This document shows, in pieces, positions 39,101 through 52,700 of a DNA stretch of 64,000 nt (within the stretch, counting starts at the first letter, position 1; each line of letters starts with the position of its first letter). The stretch spans positions 1 through 64,000 of the forward strand of contig VWPU01017648.1 in NCBI GenBank assembly GCA_013398955.1. The letters run 5' to 3'. The stretch comes from Callaeas wilsoni. Lineage: Eukaryota; Chordata; Aves; Passeriformes; Callaeidae. The position numbers and the translations under genes are program-made. The notes beneath the pieces are model-generated. The model did no database searches and had not been told where the DNA came from. It worked only from the letters and a program-made list of their open reading frames with translations.

Positions 39101-40920
39101 TGAAAGTAACTTGTGTCACCAGAGTCTCTGGCCCTGGCAGCCCCGTCCCACAAGAAAAGGAGGTGGTGGCAGGTCAGTCTCCTTGCTGCTCAGCCCTGCC
39201 ATAGCCTGCTCCTAGGACACAGCTCTGGAGCACAGCTGACTTTGGGGGAGATACTGGAATTAGAGAGACAGGAGCCAAGAGTGGCAAGCACTGGTCTCAT
39301 TTGTTTTATATTTTCTGCTTTTTTCCCTGAAGTTTTTATTTCAGAGTAAAAGGGGAGTAAGGGATTAGATAAGGAAGAACTGAATGAAGATGGCTTGAGT
39401 CAGTGGTGATGAAGGAAAAAAAAGGACTGGAAAAAGAAAACATATACTTTGTCAGAGAACTTCCATACCCACTTTGAGGGCAGCAGGCTGCTAGATCCAC
39501 CAGAGACCATGATAGTCCAGGCCACTGGGTTATCAGGGAGCAAAGCTGTCTTGCAGGAAAGCCACCGCCTGTGTTGCCGTTGTCCTGCTTCGGAGTCTAA
39601 GTTCGGCCTTGGCAAAACCAAACACTCAGTGGCTGAACTGGTTTTCTGCATCTCAGACTTGCAGGCTGGGAAACATCACCATTTCCTCTTCTCCATGCTC
39701 ATCTGAGTTTTCTCAGCTCTTAGCAGGACAAACTTCTAAGTGATATTTCCAGTAAGAAGGCTATTGAGAAATAGACATGCCATAATTTCAGGATCATCCT
39801 TATTTTAATGTAGCCTTATACGAATTTGTCTTCAAATCCATTGGATGGCTAATTCCTCATTGCACATGACGACTCATCATTAAAATAATAATCACCTTAC
39901 TGGCTGCATAATGCTTAATCTTTTAGCAAATAAAGAAGTGATTGAAACTTGCTCTTATCACATCAGAACAAGTTTGTTCAGAAAAAGAAAATAATTATGT
40001 TATTTTTGTACAAATTGGTATAATGAGCTGTCTCTGTGCTATTATCTCTGAGCATTAACTGGCTTTATTATGCAAGATAATACTCAGAATAATTATTACT
40101 TATCTGCGTGTACATACACTGAATAATAAAATAATTAGACCTTTTAAAACAGAGGATAGAAAAGATTCCATTTATTGTAATTCTGACTTTCTGATTATAG
40201 GGTTGGAATAAAAAATGTGATATTTCATCAGTGTGTCAAGCCACTAACTGCTGGATTTGTAGAAATCAGTGCAGGCTTTTGCGTAAGGTATGTATTTTGT
40301 CAGTCTAGACTGAGCAGAGATTTACATAAGGATGTGAAGGATCTGGGCTGTGGAAATTCAGAGATGGACGAAGCCTGCTGAGCACAGCAAGCTCTTTGTA
40401 AGAGCAGTGCTCCTGCTGTGTGCAGCTGTGCTTTGGTGCAGGGGCTTGCAGCGCCTGTCGCATGGGAGCCTGCACATCTGGAGTGCAGGAGGAGCTGCGC
40501 TCCTGCAGCTGTGGAGGCTCGTCTCTTCTCTGGGTGAAGGCTGCTCCTTTCCATCCCAGCCGGCCAAATTCCTCATGAGGTGGAGCGAGCACAGTCTGCC
40601 TGGCAGCTCAGGCTGATGTCTCGTGCAGAGCTGACCCAGCCATTGCATCTCAGAAGAGCTGTCTGGGCTCTTGGCAGTATGAGCACACTGGATTCTCCTG
40701 ACATGATGCACTCCTGTGGAAGGCTACCTAGGGAGCCATCATGTGCTCAGAGTCTCCCATCTGTCTGATGGGGCAGCTTCTGCGTCGCGTGAGTGCTGGG
40801 AAGACAAAAGTGATCGTAATGTTAAAAATGGTGATGTCTTACTGTACAAAAAGGTAAAATGCTCCAGCCCTGGTATTCTTTTGGGCATATCTGAAAGACA
40901 CCTGTAATTCAGAAATGGAG
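36135..40920. other. Intergenic sequence with no supported gene
   Basis: Mixed composition, with moderately GC-rich stretches (about 36760-37010, 37830-38060 and 38500-38780) between AT-rich ones. Open frames up to about 100 codons occur on both strands without motifs. An exon-like interval at 37141-37320 is treated as a finding only. The AT-rich block 39840-40140 has many TAAT cores. Confidence 0.55.
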
Positions 40921-41340
40921 TCATAGAATCATAGAATAGTTTAGGTTGGAAAAGAACTTTAAGACCATGCCTGTAAGTACCACATCTGTACATCCTTTTA
41001 ATACCTACAGGGATGGTGACGTCACCACTTCCCTGGTCAGGCTGTTCCAGTGCTTAACACTTTCCATGAAGAAATTTTTCATAATATCTAATCTAAACCC
41101 CCCATGGCAGAACCTGAGGCCATTTCCTCTCATCCTATTGCTTGTTACTTGAGAGAACAGATTGACCTCCACCTCACTACAACCTCCTTTCGAGTAGCTG
41201 TAGAGAGCAACAGGGTGCCCCCATGGACAATCTGCTCTCCACAGGAGAGGGGTGGGGAGCCCAGATGCAACCCTCAATGGCTGTCAGCAGGGAGCAGGAT
41301 CTTTAGCATGGTGTAAGGCAGACCCCTCCTGCCCCAAAAG
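40921..41340 (-). mobile_element. CR1 LINE 3' UTR copy, minus orientation
   Basis: It begins TCATAGAATCATAGAAT, two reverse-complemented terminal repeats, then 'tttaggttggaaaagaac', 'ttccctggtcaggctgttcc', and 'cctctcatcctattgcttg'. This order matches CR1 3' UTR in reverse. About 420 bp are recognisable, making this the longest CR1 copy in the window. Overlapping ORFs are artefacts of the repeat. The right end is approximate. Confidence 0.93.
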
Positions 41341-44300
41341 GCTCTTCAGAGCCAGGAGACAATCAAACATACACTTAAAGGATTAGCTTTTAATGTGATC
41401 GCAAAACAGACAGATCCCAGGGATCATCAAAACCTGCTTTTGGTATTGGTCCAAATGAAATGGAATCAATGGGGGACGGCTACTGCAGAGAACAGTATTA
41501 AAATGTTGTGGTGGGGAGATGAGTGGCACTTTGAACTTCACATTCTGGATGTTGCTCATTACTTTCAAAAATTGCTTTTCTATATATCATGCACCCAGTT
41601 CTCTTGCCTTCACTCACAGTCCATGAGCAGGCTGACCATGCCAGGCTGGTTGTGTGCTTATTCTTGGCCTGGGCTTGAATTTGCTTCATTTGCCATCTCA
41701 CGAGCATGACCTTCTGACTTGCACATATGCTACACAGTGGTCCTGAGGAATGGCAATGGGTGTTATCCATTACTTGATGGATAACTGTTTAAGGTGGAAT
41801 TTGATTGGCTGCTGGTATTTTTAGGACACCTCAGGAATAACTGAACTATGTCAGATAATGAAGAGAAACCAATTCATCTCATACTCTCTTGCAAATCCCA
41901 GAGACTGGGTTAATTGCAAAAATGATTAGGAATTTGAAGCAGACTGGTGGAACATTTTAATTCTGTTTGTTGAGAGCTGTAAACATAATTGATTTACATT
42001 TCTCGGCAATAAGTTAATTTGAGAGAGTGCTCCCATTGTGAATAATACCAGATTCAAGGCTGTATGGCTTACAAATCTCAGTGGCTCCACTGGAGAAAAT
42101 ACAGATCACTCCTTGCTGCAAAGGATGAAAAGAATAAAGACTAATGACTGGTAAATGTTGGCTTCCTGTAAACAGAAAATTACCAAATCTGATAAATGCA
42201 ATACATTAGCACTATAACACGAGACGCAACATGCTCTCCATTATCCCTGATAAGTTAATGGATCAGTGCTGAAATGTAAAAAAAGAAATTAAAGAAAATC
42301 TTTGGATGCAAAGTCTCCACTATTCAGAGTAGTTTTGGATTTTAAAAAAATTGTTTCCTGGAAGTACTGCAATTAACTGAAGGTATGATACATGAAACAT
42401 TTTTCCATTGCAGAATGTAGATTGGCTGAAGACGAAGATCCTTACAGAAGGACATCCCTTGAGATAGAATCTTTTGCTTTAATTGTGGTGAGTCAGAGAG
42501 AAGGAGGGAGTGGGCTGAACACGGAAATGCAGCAGACCCAGATTCAAACTCTTGCTGATGCTGCAAATGTTAATCTTCACTGACTTGTCTAAACAATCTC
42601 TAATGTGTCTTTTTTTATTTTCTTTTACTTTTCTCTTTCCAGAAAAATTTCTGTCATTTCTGCATAGAACCAGATCTCATGTGATTTTTTTTTTGTCTGA
42701 GTGAAAGAGAATTCTTATATTCTGGAGAGCTCTGTGGTCCTCCTGAGTCGGCAGGAGAAACAGACACTGTGAAAAATTCCTTGTTACTTCAGTTTCTACA
42801 GCAAAGTGAAACAATTCAGAAATTAGAAAGGCTCAGTGTTCAGTTTAATCCAAAAGTCACTAAAAATTCCATAACTAGTAAAAAAAAACCCCAAGCCCTG
42901 CAACAAATGGGGACAAAAACCCCCTTATTAGCATGATGAAGGCAATTAGGTGAAAAGAGCAAGAGAGAAGGCCTTAGTCACAGTGAAATGAAGTTTAGTT
43001 AAATAATGCTTTAAAGCATTTCAGTAAATATTAGTAATTGCTAATATGGAAAAAGTTTCCTTCTGACACAGCCTAATCACAGTGACAGGCAAAATAATTC
43101 CCCTTCTTAATGTGACTAATGCAGATCAAGGTTTGCTATGTGTTTTTGCAAGCATGGCTTGCATTAATCACATGAATGTTGCAAATGCCTCTGCCCTTGC
43201 CAACACTCATTTTCACAGCTCCTTGCTGTTGGCACAGCTTCCCCAGCAGCTGGGCTGGAGCACTGAGCCTTCCTCACCTCTCCAGGTGAACTCCTTCAGT
43301 GCAGGGTGCTTGGGGTCCCAAGCCTGTATTGTTAGGGAAGAAACTTTGTCGTCACCTCTTGGTAAAACATATGAGGAAGGCTCTTTTTAGCAGCAAAATT
43401 TGAAAAGTTTTCTAATGTTTGATACCAGCTTCTTGTAGGTACTGCTGCAAAAGCAGCTCAGCCACATACACATTTTATATATCCCTAGTACTCCTAACCC
43501 TTTCAGAGTTCAAATTTACATCCAAATCTTTGCTAGCAACTGAAATAAAAAATGAATTTTTTATGAGGTTATTATGAAGGTACAATTAACTACCACTGCA
43601 AACCTGAGTCTTTCTGGTCTCTGAAAGGAAAGAAAATAGTATTTTTCAAATGAATCTGAAAATTCTGCTGCATCACTAGAGAAGCGGCTGGATACTTTCT
43701 ACCCCATACAGTGAATTTTAGAGATGCCACTGTTGATGCTACTGTGCTGTTAGGATGCGTAGGAAGAAGCTGTGTGGAAGGTGCTGGGATAGGTGCTTGA
43801 AGAGTGGGCAGGTGTCTTACCTCCTTCTCCTCTGCCAAAGCTCTGGTGAGAAGGATGATAAGATCTCCAGGTGTCAGTCTTTCCAGACATGGAAAACACT
43901 AATTACTTCTTAGCTCAGTGATCCTGGCCAAAACACCCAGAAACACCCAAATATGGGCCATCATGAGAAGTGAAGGAATATTAGAAGTTTGCTGGGAAAT
44001 GCAGTTAACATTAATGAAAGGCTAACATTTTGTTAAGTTACAAAAGAAACAGAAGAGGACCTTGTGCTGTGGCATACCCAAGGTCGGTAGTGTCTGACTG
44101 TTAATTACAGAGTTAGATGGGCTGCAGGTGTTAGAGGCAAGGACTTGTCCAGTATTGTTGTCCTGAGACAGACACAGACCCCATCCTTTCCCATTTCTCA
44201 GCAATTTCCTCTGATTTGTTTTGAAACCTGAGTTTCTCAGAGAGATGAGAAAGATTGCCTCAAACTATTACAGATTTACAGGATCCAGTCTGGCTCAAAT

Positions 44301-46573
44301 TAGCTAGAGGAGGTTCTCCATAGGTGCAGGCATGAGTGGGTTATGTTTCATCCTGTTTTTCTTGCTATGTTTAACGGCACATGATCTTGATGAAACATTC
44401 CCCAGTCTTCAAAAGCATGGTGTTTTCCCTATTTCAATCTAATTTTTCAAATCTACTTTACTCATGAAATGTACGACAATGGCACATTTGTTCTGAATAG
44501 GTTCCTGGTAACCTCTGCTTAAGATGAGGAACACAGATCTGACCTAATTTCCCCTGTGAAACCTTGTTATACTCTTGAAAAACATGATCTTGATTTTGTA
44601 ATGATTGGCTCACTTAGAAACAGTTTCACAGCCCTTCGCTTTATTTTACAGCCCCAAGATCCCCTTGTTTTTTCATATATGAGCAACTTTTTTTGCATCT
44701 AGCGATTCTGGTGGCTCTTGGAGCACGCTGCACAGGGAGCCACTGTCTCAGGTCTTCTAAAGCCGTGCCAGCCGGGGGCTGCTGTTTTGCATCCTTGTCT
44801 ACACCAAAGTGCTGCAGAAGTGTCCTGGTTCATGGATGGGCTCACTAAGCCTCACGTTGCGTTCCCTGGGAACAGACAGATTCATCTTGCTGTGGAGATG
44901 GGTCCAGCATAACTCATTCATCAGTGCTTTCTGATGGGACAATATTTCATTGACAGAAAAGAAAAACATTTTTAAAACGGTCCTTCAAGGGATGAGCTGT
45001 TGCCCCAGGCTATTCATCATAGTGATTCATTGCAATTTCATTTCGTTTGGGAAGTGTTCTCACTGCTGCTCTAGGCCACTGTGTACCAGTGTCTGTCAGC
45101 TTGGGTGGACTGACTTGCTCTATGGGGAACCTGGTGTCGGTAGGATATTGAGATGTATAAAAATGTGGAATTATTGATTAATGTCCTCCCAAAATTTCAC
45201 ATGAGTTTCTCAGATAGATGTATGTACATGTTGTGTTTTGTTAATCAGTTTCTTATAAATATTCCAGTTTTTCATGGCTGAAACCAGTGTGTTGACTCAT
45301 GCTTGGTTCAAGAGCAGCTCTGAAGGATACTGGCTGTCATAACACTATGAATTTCAACCTATGCCGCAGAAATTCTGGCAATCTGTTAGCTAAGTAGGTA
45401 TCGTATTTGTGGTTACTACAGCTCTTCAATATCCATCAGCATATGTCCTCTCTAAACCAGCTGTAAATCCCACAACTAATTTGGAAAAAAATGCTGAAAT
45501 ACCTGTCCTGTCATCCTCTCCTCTATTCTTTCATCATTAAATTACCCTGTGTCAACTCAACCTTGAAGATTAGCTTGCACAGAGAAGTGCTGAGGGACAG
45601 CTGTGTCCTGGGACTGAAGGTGTGCTGGAGAAGCTGCCAGGAGCACCAGTGCAGGCACCCAGAGCTTGGAGGGAGCCTTGGACAGCCAGAAGAAGCCCCA
45701 TCTCCAAGCTCACCACATCACCGCTTCTGTGGCTCATCCAGCTCATGGTGTGGGTCCCACAAAACACAGAGTTCCATGGATTAATATATGTTAACATAGG
45801 GTATATGTGGGAATGCCCAAGCATTTCCCCTGAGAGGGGACAATTTTACGCTGTCTTTATTGTCATAAGTAGTGACCATAGACGTCCTGAGAGGGGTGTG
45901 CAACTCAGGTTCCAGGCACAGGTCTCTCTCCTCGTGGTCTGGCGGAAAGCAGGATCAGAGTGACTCACACATGGTGTCGTCAGAGTCCTTGTGACACTGC
46001 TGGTGTGCTTCTCTTCTTCTCCTAGACCTGACACACCAAGGCTGCAGGCTTGCCACACTGGATTTCATAGCTGTGGATGCAAGTGAGTGAAAGGGGAAGT
46101 CTACTGAGCATTCAGGCTGATGCAGAGACAATGAGGTGAGAGATCCTGTGGTGTACCTGGGTCTGGAGAAAAGGGGTGCGGTTACTCTAAAATCCGTCGC
46201 ATTAAATAAAGCTGAAAGATAAATGTACACAGTGGAACTTGCTCATAGCAAAGTCTGGTATTAAGGGACCTTGTCTGCCACTGATAAATAGCTTCACTAA
46301 AGAGTTTTACGGAACAGGTATTTCAGGAAATTTGTAACTGGTGTAAGAATGAAAAACTTATCCCAGTTAGAAAATTACTTGTAGCAGTTGCAGGCATGTA
46401 ATGATCCTGGGAAAATTGGTGTGCAAAGCCAGGCATTCAACACCAGAATGCAGAGGCTTGAGAATTGCTTTGCTGTGATCTAGAGAGATGTGTCACTTAC
46501 CTACAGTCTTAAATATCAACTACTTTAGCAATATCTAGACAACCTAACTCAAATTTTGCTAATATTTTGCATT
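41341..46573. other. Intergenic sequence with no supported gene
   Basis: AT-rich unique DNA without recognised interspersed repeats. ORFs near 43082-43390 and 45622-45963 are about 100 codons long but have no recognisable domain and no splice context. A11-type and T11-type short runs are the only simple repeats. Confidence 0.55.
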
Positions 46574-46770
46574 CTTTTTTTTTTTTGGTTGGTTGAGGTT
46601 TTTGTGTTGTTGTTTTGTGGGGTTTTTTTTGGTTGTTGTTGTTGTTTTGGCTTTTTTTCTTTGTGTTTTTTCTTGTTTCTTTTTTTTTTTTTGGGGGGGT
46701 TTTGTTTTGGGTTTTTTTTTTTTTTTTTTTTTTTGGGTGTGTTTTGTTTTGGGTTTTTCTCTTTTTTTTT
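46574..46770 (+). repeat. Long T/G low-complexity tract with T23 run
   Basis: About 200 bases almost wholly T and G on the plus strand. They include (GTT)n, T13 followed by G7 (46693-46699), and T23 (46712-46734) flanked by GGG runs. Four G-runs of three or more lie within 46693-46760, giving G-quadruplex potential on the plus strand. Apparent F/C/G-rich and K-rich ORFs here are products of the composition. Confidence 0.95.
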
Positions 46771-49700
46771 GTAACGTAAGAGTCCAAAAATACCAAAGCC
46801 TTTGCAATGTGGCCATTCATGCCCACCTCCAAAAGATGCACTTAGTTCTAGCTACATTTGCCCACTTGCTTAAAGTCAGTAATCAAAGTCAAGTCAGTTT
46901 ATAAGGTGTTTAACTCTGAGCAGTTCTGTTTTGAGTAACCTGAGATTAGTTCTGTTTTCCAGCACAATGATAATGGCTATATCCTCCAGTAATGGTATGT
47001 ATCTATGAATTTTCTTTTTACAGATGATTACATTTCTCACTAATCACAAGATGTAGTAAGTAACCTGCAGGATGCAAGCCATGCTCTATATTTAATAAAG
47101 TCCAAAGGAATAAATAGTAAACATTTTATGAGAGGTTACTCTTGAGTAAAGAAGTGATATTAAAAGGATTTCTTTATCCATTTTCTAAACAAATGTAGCT
47201 ACCAAAAATGGAACACATCCTTTTAATCTAATGCATTTTTAAACTTTTCAAGAGTGTTTTGTTTTCTACTGCCAGACAGTAGAAATAACTTAAAGACAAC
47301 ATGAAAAAATACTTTAATAAATAAATCTCTGAAATATTGTGGTATTAGTTACAAAATAATTTGTCGATGTTTTTGCACCCAGCCTCTTCCACTCAAGTTT
47401 TCCATGGGAAATGGTGGGTTATGGCATCATGAGAAACAGCTTTATCTTAGTCTTAAATAGAGAGCTAACTTTTAAGTGACTCCCACCAAGATTTGCAGAC
47501 ATGGACTGGGCACTGCTCTATATTAGGATCTTTAATTGCACATATGTGAGCTGATATCATAAGCTTCCATCCAGTAAGATCTCCATCAATAACCGATATT
47601 AATCACTTGCAAATGCCATTTTCTAACTGCAAGATCTTGTTCAGATAAACAATCACCTAATTAAATGTGATTAAAATACCTGCTTCATGTAAAACATGCA
47701 TTTACATCTGAACAGGGATGGTTCACAACCCATCCTTGGCTGCATTTCTTGAGTGTGACTGTGGTGCTAATGTGAGATCTGGTTCTTGCTGGAAGCAGTT
47801 GTCCCAACTCTGATACCCTAACTTACAGTTATTCTAATAGCAGGTGAGTCATTGGTATGCATTGCTCCAGTTCCTCAAACGACCTTTTTGTTGCTTCTTC
47901 TCCTATGGAATGATTAATAGAATTAATATCATGCATAAATGGGGATAAAGATGATAAGGAAAAGTAATTCAAGTCAGAGTACTTCCATTTGTGGTTAAAC
48001 AGAGCAAAACCATCATATCCTGAATCTCAGTCATCTGTATGAACCTGCTTTCACCTCCTTCCTCTCCCCCATGCTGACTTCAGATCAAGTTCAGATTTCT
48101 CTAGTATCAGTGCCAAGAATTTGAATCTTTCCCACACACCCTTTCCTGAGATGTCAGGTCTATGTGAGCAAATTCAGTGAAAGTAAAATTAGACAAAACT
48201 ACTTTAGTGAGTGAAAAAAAAATCATCTTTGTACAATTTTTAAGAATCAGAAATAAAAAGCAATCCCTTCAATCCAATGTGTTTATATAGGTTGAATATC
48301 AGCATAATGGAGTAACCTGGGAGGTCTGTGAACCCATTTGTACATGTGTTGGGCAATGTGACAATAAAATGCATTTCACTCCAAAGGAGTCAAAGATGCA
48401 CTTGGAGAGCCTTTCTCTCTGTTATGAACTGGCATCTTGCCTCTATTTCAGCAGCCTTGCCAAGCATCTGCTTCACCAGTGTGCACAGAGCAATTGGTTC
48501 TGAACCAGCAATTTTCCAGATCATTAGACACTGACCAAGCACCAGCTTGAGTTTTTCAGAAGATTTATTTTAAAAGATTTTTCAAAGCGGCAAATTCAAC
48601 TGCATTTAAAATAAATAAAAGAAACACTTATATTGAAAGGCCTGATTTACCATCTGTGGGGACTTGCAATGCTAACTTAGAAGTCTGGACAAATTCTGAA
48701 GCATATCTTCATGCGCTTTATTTTCTCCTCAGTCTGGAACAGTGAAGCTTTTATTCTGGTGAGGCACAAGAATCTCCATGAAAACAGGATTGTCTTCAGT
48801 AAGAAAGCCCTTCTAGACTGGGACTTACAGAAGGAGGAGTTTCTATAATTATTACCTTGTGAGGCAGTAGGGCAGCAGAGACTAAAAGCAAAAGAGTAAC
48901 ATGAATGGCATGACAGCAAGTGATGAGTTTAACCTTGATATGAATGAGTTCAGTGAGTGAAACAATCTAAAAGTTCAAGGTGAAACATATAGCACTGATA
49001 GAACTGGCAAGTTTGGGTCTCCCCTTATAATCCAGTTGCACAAGGATTTTGGAAGGAATGCTGTTACTGCGGTAGAATGCTTCCTTTTTTAAGAAATAAA
49101 AATACAGAAACATTCAGATAATTTATTTCTGCTCCCTCATTTTCTGACCAGAATTGTTACTTCAGTGCAAACTTTGGTCACCAGGATATAATACCTCCAT
49201 GCAAGCATGCTGTAGCAGGAGGTGTAAAAATCCCAGCCTAAAAAAACAAGGGCAGATGGAGTCTTGAAGTGATTTCGGTTTCCGTACTCATCTCCTGTGG
49301 CTGGGAAAGTGGAGTCCAAAGAAAGGATACTGGATTTTGGCCATGACACATTTCTTTCAGTCTTCACTCAGGGTGATTTAACCTCTCCCTAGAGGGATAC
49401 CTGTTGTAGACTCTGATTTATCCTCTTATAGCAAGGAATATACAACAAAAATATGTGGACTGGCTATGTAATCACTTGGATATGCCAGTACACTGATTTT
49501 ATAGTATCTTCCAAATTATCCTCAAAGTTATCTGTGTTCTGCTTATTATTTTTTTTTAATAAGGATTGTTGAGATTTTTATTGTTACAGTGAGTTTTTAC
49601 TGCCAGGAGATTTTATTTTGGTGATACATCCTTGTCATCAAGTGTAGTATGGTAGCAGTTTTATCCAGAGATCCTGCACAGCGAGCCACAGCCAGTGGTG

Positions 49701-52700
49701 AAAGAAAACAGGATTTCAGTATATTTAGTGTTACTTTGAGATAGCGTCTTGTGGAGTACATTGTTAATGAGATCCACAGTCTTTACAAATATAAATTTGT
49801 TTTCTGGATTTCTTCTGGTTCTGGGGAAGCAGTCACTATCAGTGGGCATCAGAGTGTCATCAGACTTAAAACTACAATTCTTCATATTTTCAAGCTTTCC
49901 AAGCAAGGTGCTTCATCTACTGGACTTCTCATACATGCACATTGAACTTTGTAGTACTTTGTGTTTTAAATAATTTAACAAGATAAATTTCATTTTGACT
50001 TATAGAAAAAATATTCCTAGGCATGTTTGGATCTGTAATTTTGGCTATCAAACACCAGAACAAAAGAGAAGATGTTTTCTGCAGAATATTTACATATGTA
50101 TGCGTGCTATATTTTCTAGAGCTTTCACAGCTGCATAACTTCCAAGGGGAAAAGGCAGACCTCAAATTACCCAATTTAAAATCACAGAGGACATTTATAT
50201 TCTCCATGAAATGTGCAGGAGAATCACAGTTCCTATACGTGCTTTGATAAGGCTCAGTTTGTACTACAGATAGTTACCTATTGTACCAATATTCTGCCTC
50301 TATATTCGACTACTGTTCAGGTAGAGAGATAGTTTACATTATTTTCAACACAAAAGTTATAAACCCCCCTCCCTGTAATTCCTAACATGAAATTGACTCT
50401 TACAATCCTTTGACAAATAGAGCTTGCCCAAGCACATACTGTTTTTACATATTTTACAATGTGTTAAAAGGAAAGTGTCCCTTCCCACTAAAAGAAAAGT
50501 CTGACATTTTTTTCCCTACAAGATGATCAAATAATTCACCACATCTATGATCACAATAATGTACATTGTAAAGGGGCTAATCTAGCTGGAAAAAACCAAG
50601 AGTTAACATGAGCCAACAGCCCACCTCACACCTTTGCAGCAAAGGTAATTCTTTGGGGGACTTGAGGACTCTGCCTTTAGAGTTTGAAATACCTGGTATA
50701 TTATCAGGGAAGTATTTTTGGTACATTTCTTCTAGGACATGCTGGGAAAGTCAATTAGTCCTACTGGTTGATCAGTGCAGTGCCAGCTCATGTGTTTAAT
50801 TCCCGCTGGGTTTAGAGAAGGTGTCGCTATAGCAGTTAAAAGATTAATCTCCCTTAAAGTTAAATGCAGGAGAAATATCACCCTGAGAGCACAGACAAGC
50901 CAAAGCAAGGTCTGGAAGAGATGCCAGCTGAGGCCAGAATTGCATCCTCAGAGAATTTCTTGGACCAATAGGCTGAGATGCCCCCACAGTGGCTGTGGTG
51001 CCCACACGGTGGGGCATGAGCCCCTTCCCCCATGGCTGCAGCACCCACAGTGATGCCCAGGGATGGGGCTGCCCCACTCCTGGACAGCGTGGTGGGAGGA
51101 GCCCTGGATTTCCAGAGAGGCCCATAGCTCCTGGTCCCCAGAGACCCCTGACACCCAAACTCTGTTCAGTCTCATTTTCCTGCATTTTTTTCTTGCCTTT
51201 AAAAAGAAATCATTGTAGAGCAGTTATGATTCATGGGTAGATATTAATAAATTCATGTGGGTAAATATTTGGTTCTCTTCAGCTCTGTGGAAAACAATTA
51301 GATGATGAACAGATTGTGACTAAGTACAATTAATAGTGCCAGAGTGTGTCTTCACAGGGGAATAAAAACAACAATTAGTGTCTTATTTTATCTGTTGTGT
51401 AGGTTTGTTTCTAATTATAATGGCATTCACAGAGCAGGCTAATACAATACATCAGCTGAATAGAAAACATCAGCTCCTCTCAAATCCCAGGATTGTGTAA
51501 CTTGGGAAGAATAAAACCCACTATGAAGCCAAAATATTTTCTGGACTGGTGCAAGCTCAGAGGCCATCTTTGCTTTTTAGAAAACTGAGGATAGTTGATC
51601 GAGGAAACTTTGGGCTCCAAGCCTGATCTCCAGCCCAGACACCGATAACCATGAGCTTGAGTGACTGGGCTGTGCTGGGAGTCAGTGAGTGCACAACAGA
51701 GCATGGCACCCTATGGATGCAGCTGCAGAGCTTTCCCACTGCTGCTGGCTGCGCCTTTTCCTGCTGTGCCACAGGATGGAGGGCAGCTTCCTCTGGACTG
51801 TCTGTCAGAACAGGTGCTGGGACTCAGGGACAAAAGGTGAGGATGCAGGAAAGTGAAGCTACCGCGTTAGCTGCTGCAGCCGCCCAGTGTCCTCAGGTGT
51901 CCTCTGTGAGGTGCAGAGCACCATCCACCCAGGTAGAGAATGCCATACAGCTGCAATTGCCCCCCGTTTGGCCATGCACTGTATCTAATTTTAAATTGCA
52001 GTGTCACACTTCATATGGGATAACTTCGACTGAAGCTGCTCAACTCTGGTGAACCCGAGCAGGTATTTTTTGGGGTGAGAGAAGAGATGTCCTTGCCATG
52101 TGCAGTCTCTAGTCAAATCCCATGGGAAAAACTGTCTCAATTCTCAGAAAGGCGAATAAGCTCTCAGGAACGGTCATATAGTTTTTCTTACAATTTCTGC
52201 CCTCCTTCTGTGTGTAAAAACCTAGCAACCTTTTAGATGAAATGGTCTGCTAAGACACTGGCGGCTAACACTAGACTGTTACAATGGAGGGCTCGGGATA
52301 ACCTCAAAGGCAGGTTTCCACCTGCAACATCAATAGGGATGGAGAGGAGCACTGGGGGGTAATTGGTCATATGTTGGTCACTAATCCCATATTAACTCTT
52401 GATGTCAGTAAATTTCCTTTTATTATTGGAAATAAGGGCTGTCTTGGTTCTTTTTTATGGAGACAGAAAACATAATTTCTGAGTTCTCCGCGGCTCTCTG
52501 GCACTGTCAGCAGCACACATTGTGGCATTACTCAGTCTCAAATCTATCCCTGCTTTAATTGCTCTGGCACTTTCCTGTGCATTGTTACAGCACTCAAGAA
52601 TTACTTCAAAGGTGCTATTGTTTTTCTAAAATGTATCTTATAGTTAAAAAGATCTGAGGTGTTCTATGCAAATGCTGCCATTCATCTTTTACTTTTAGCT

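Noticed and set aside
46509..46841. Lysine-rich minus-strand frames and F/G-rich plus-strand frames
   Set aside because: They are direct translations of the T/G low-complexity tract.
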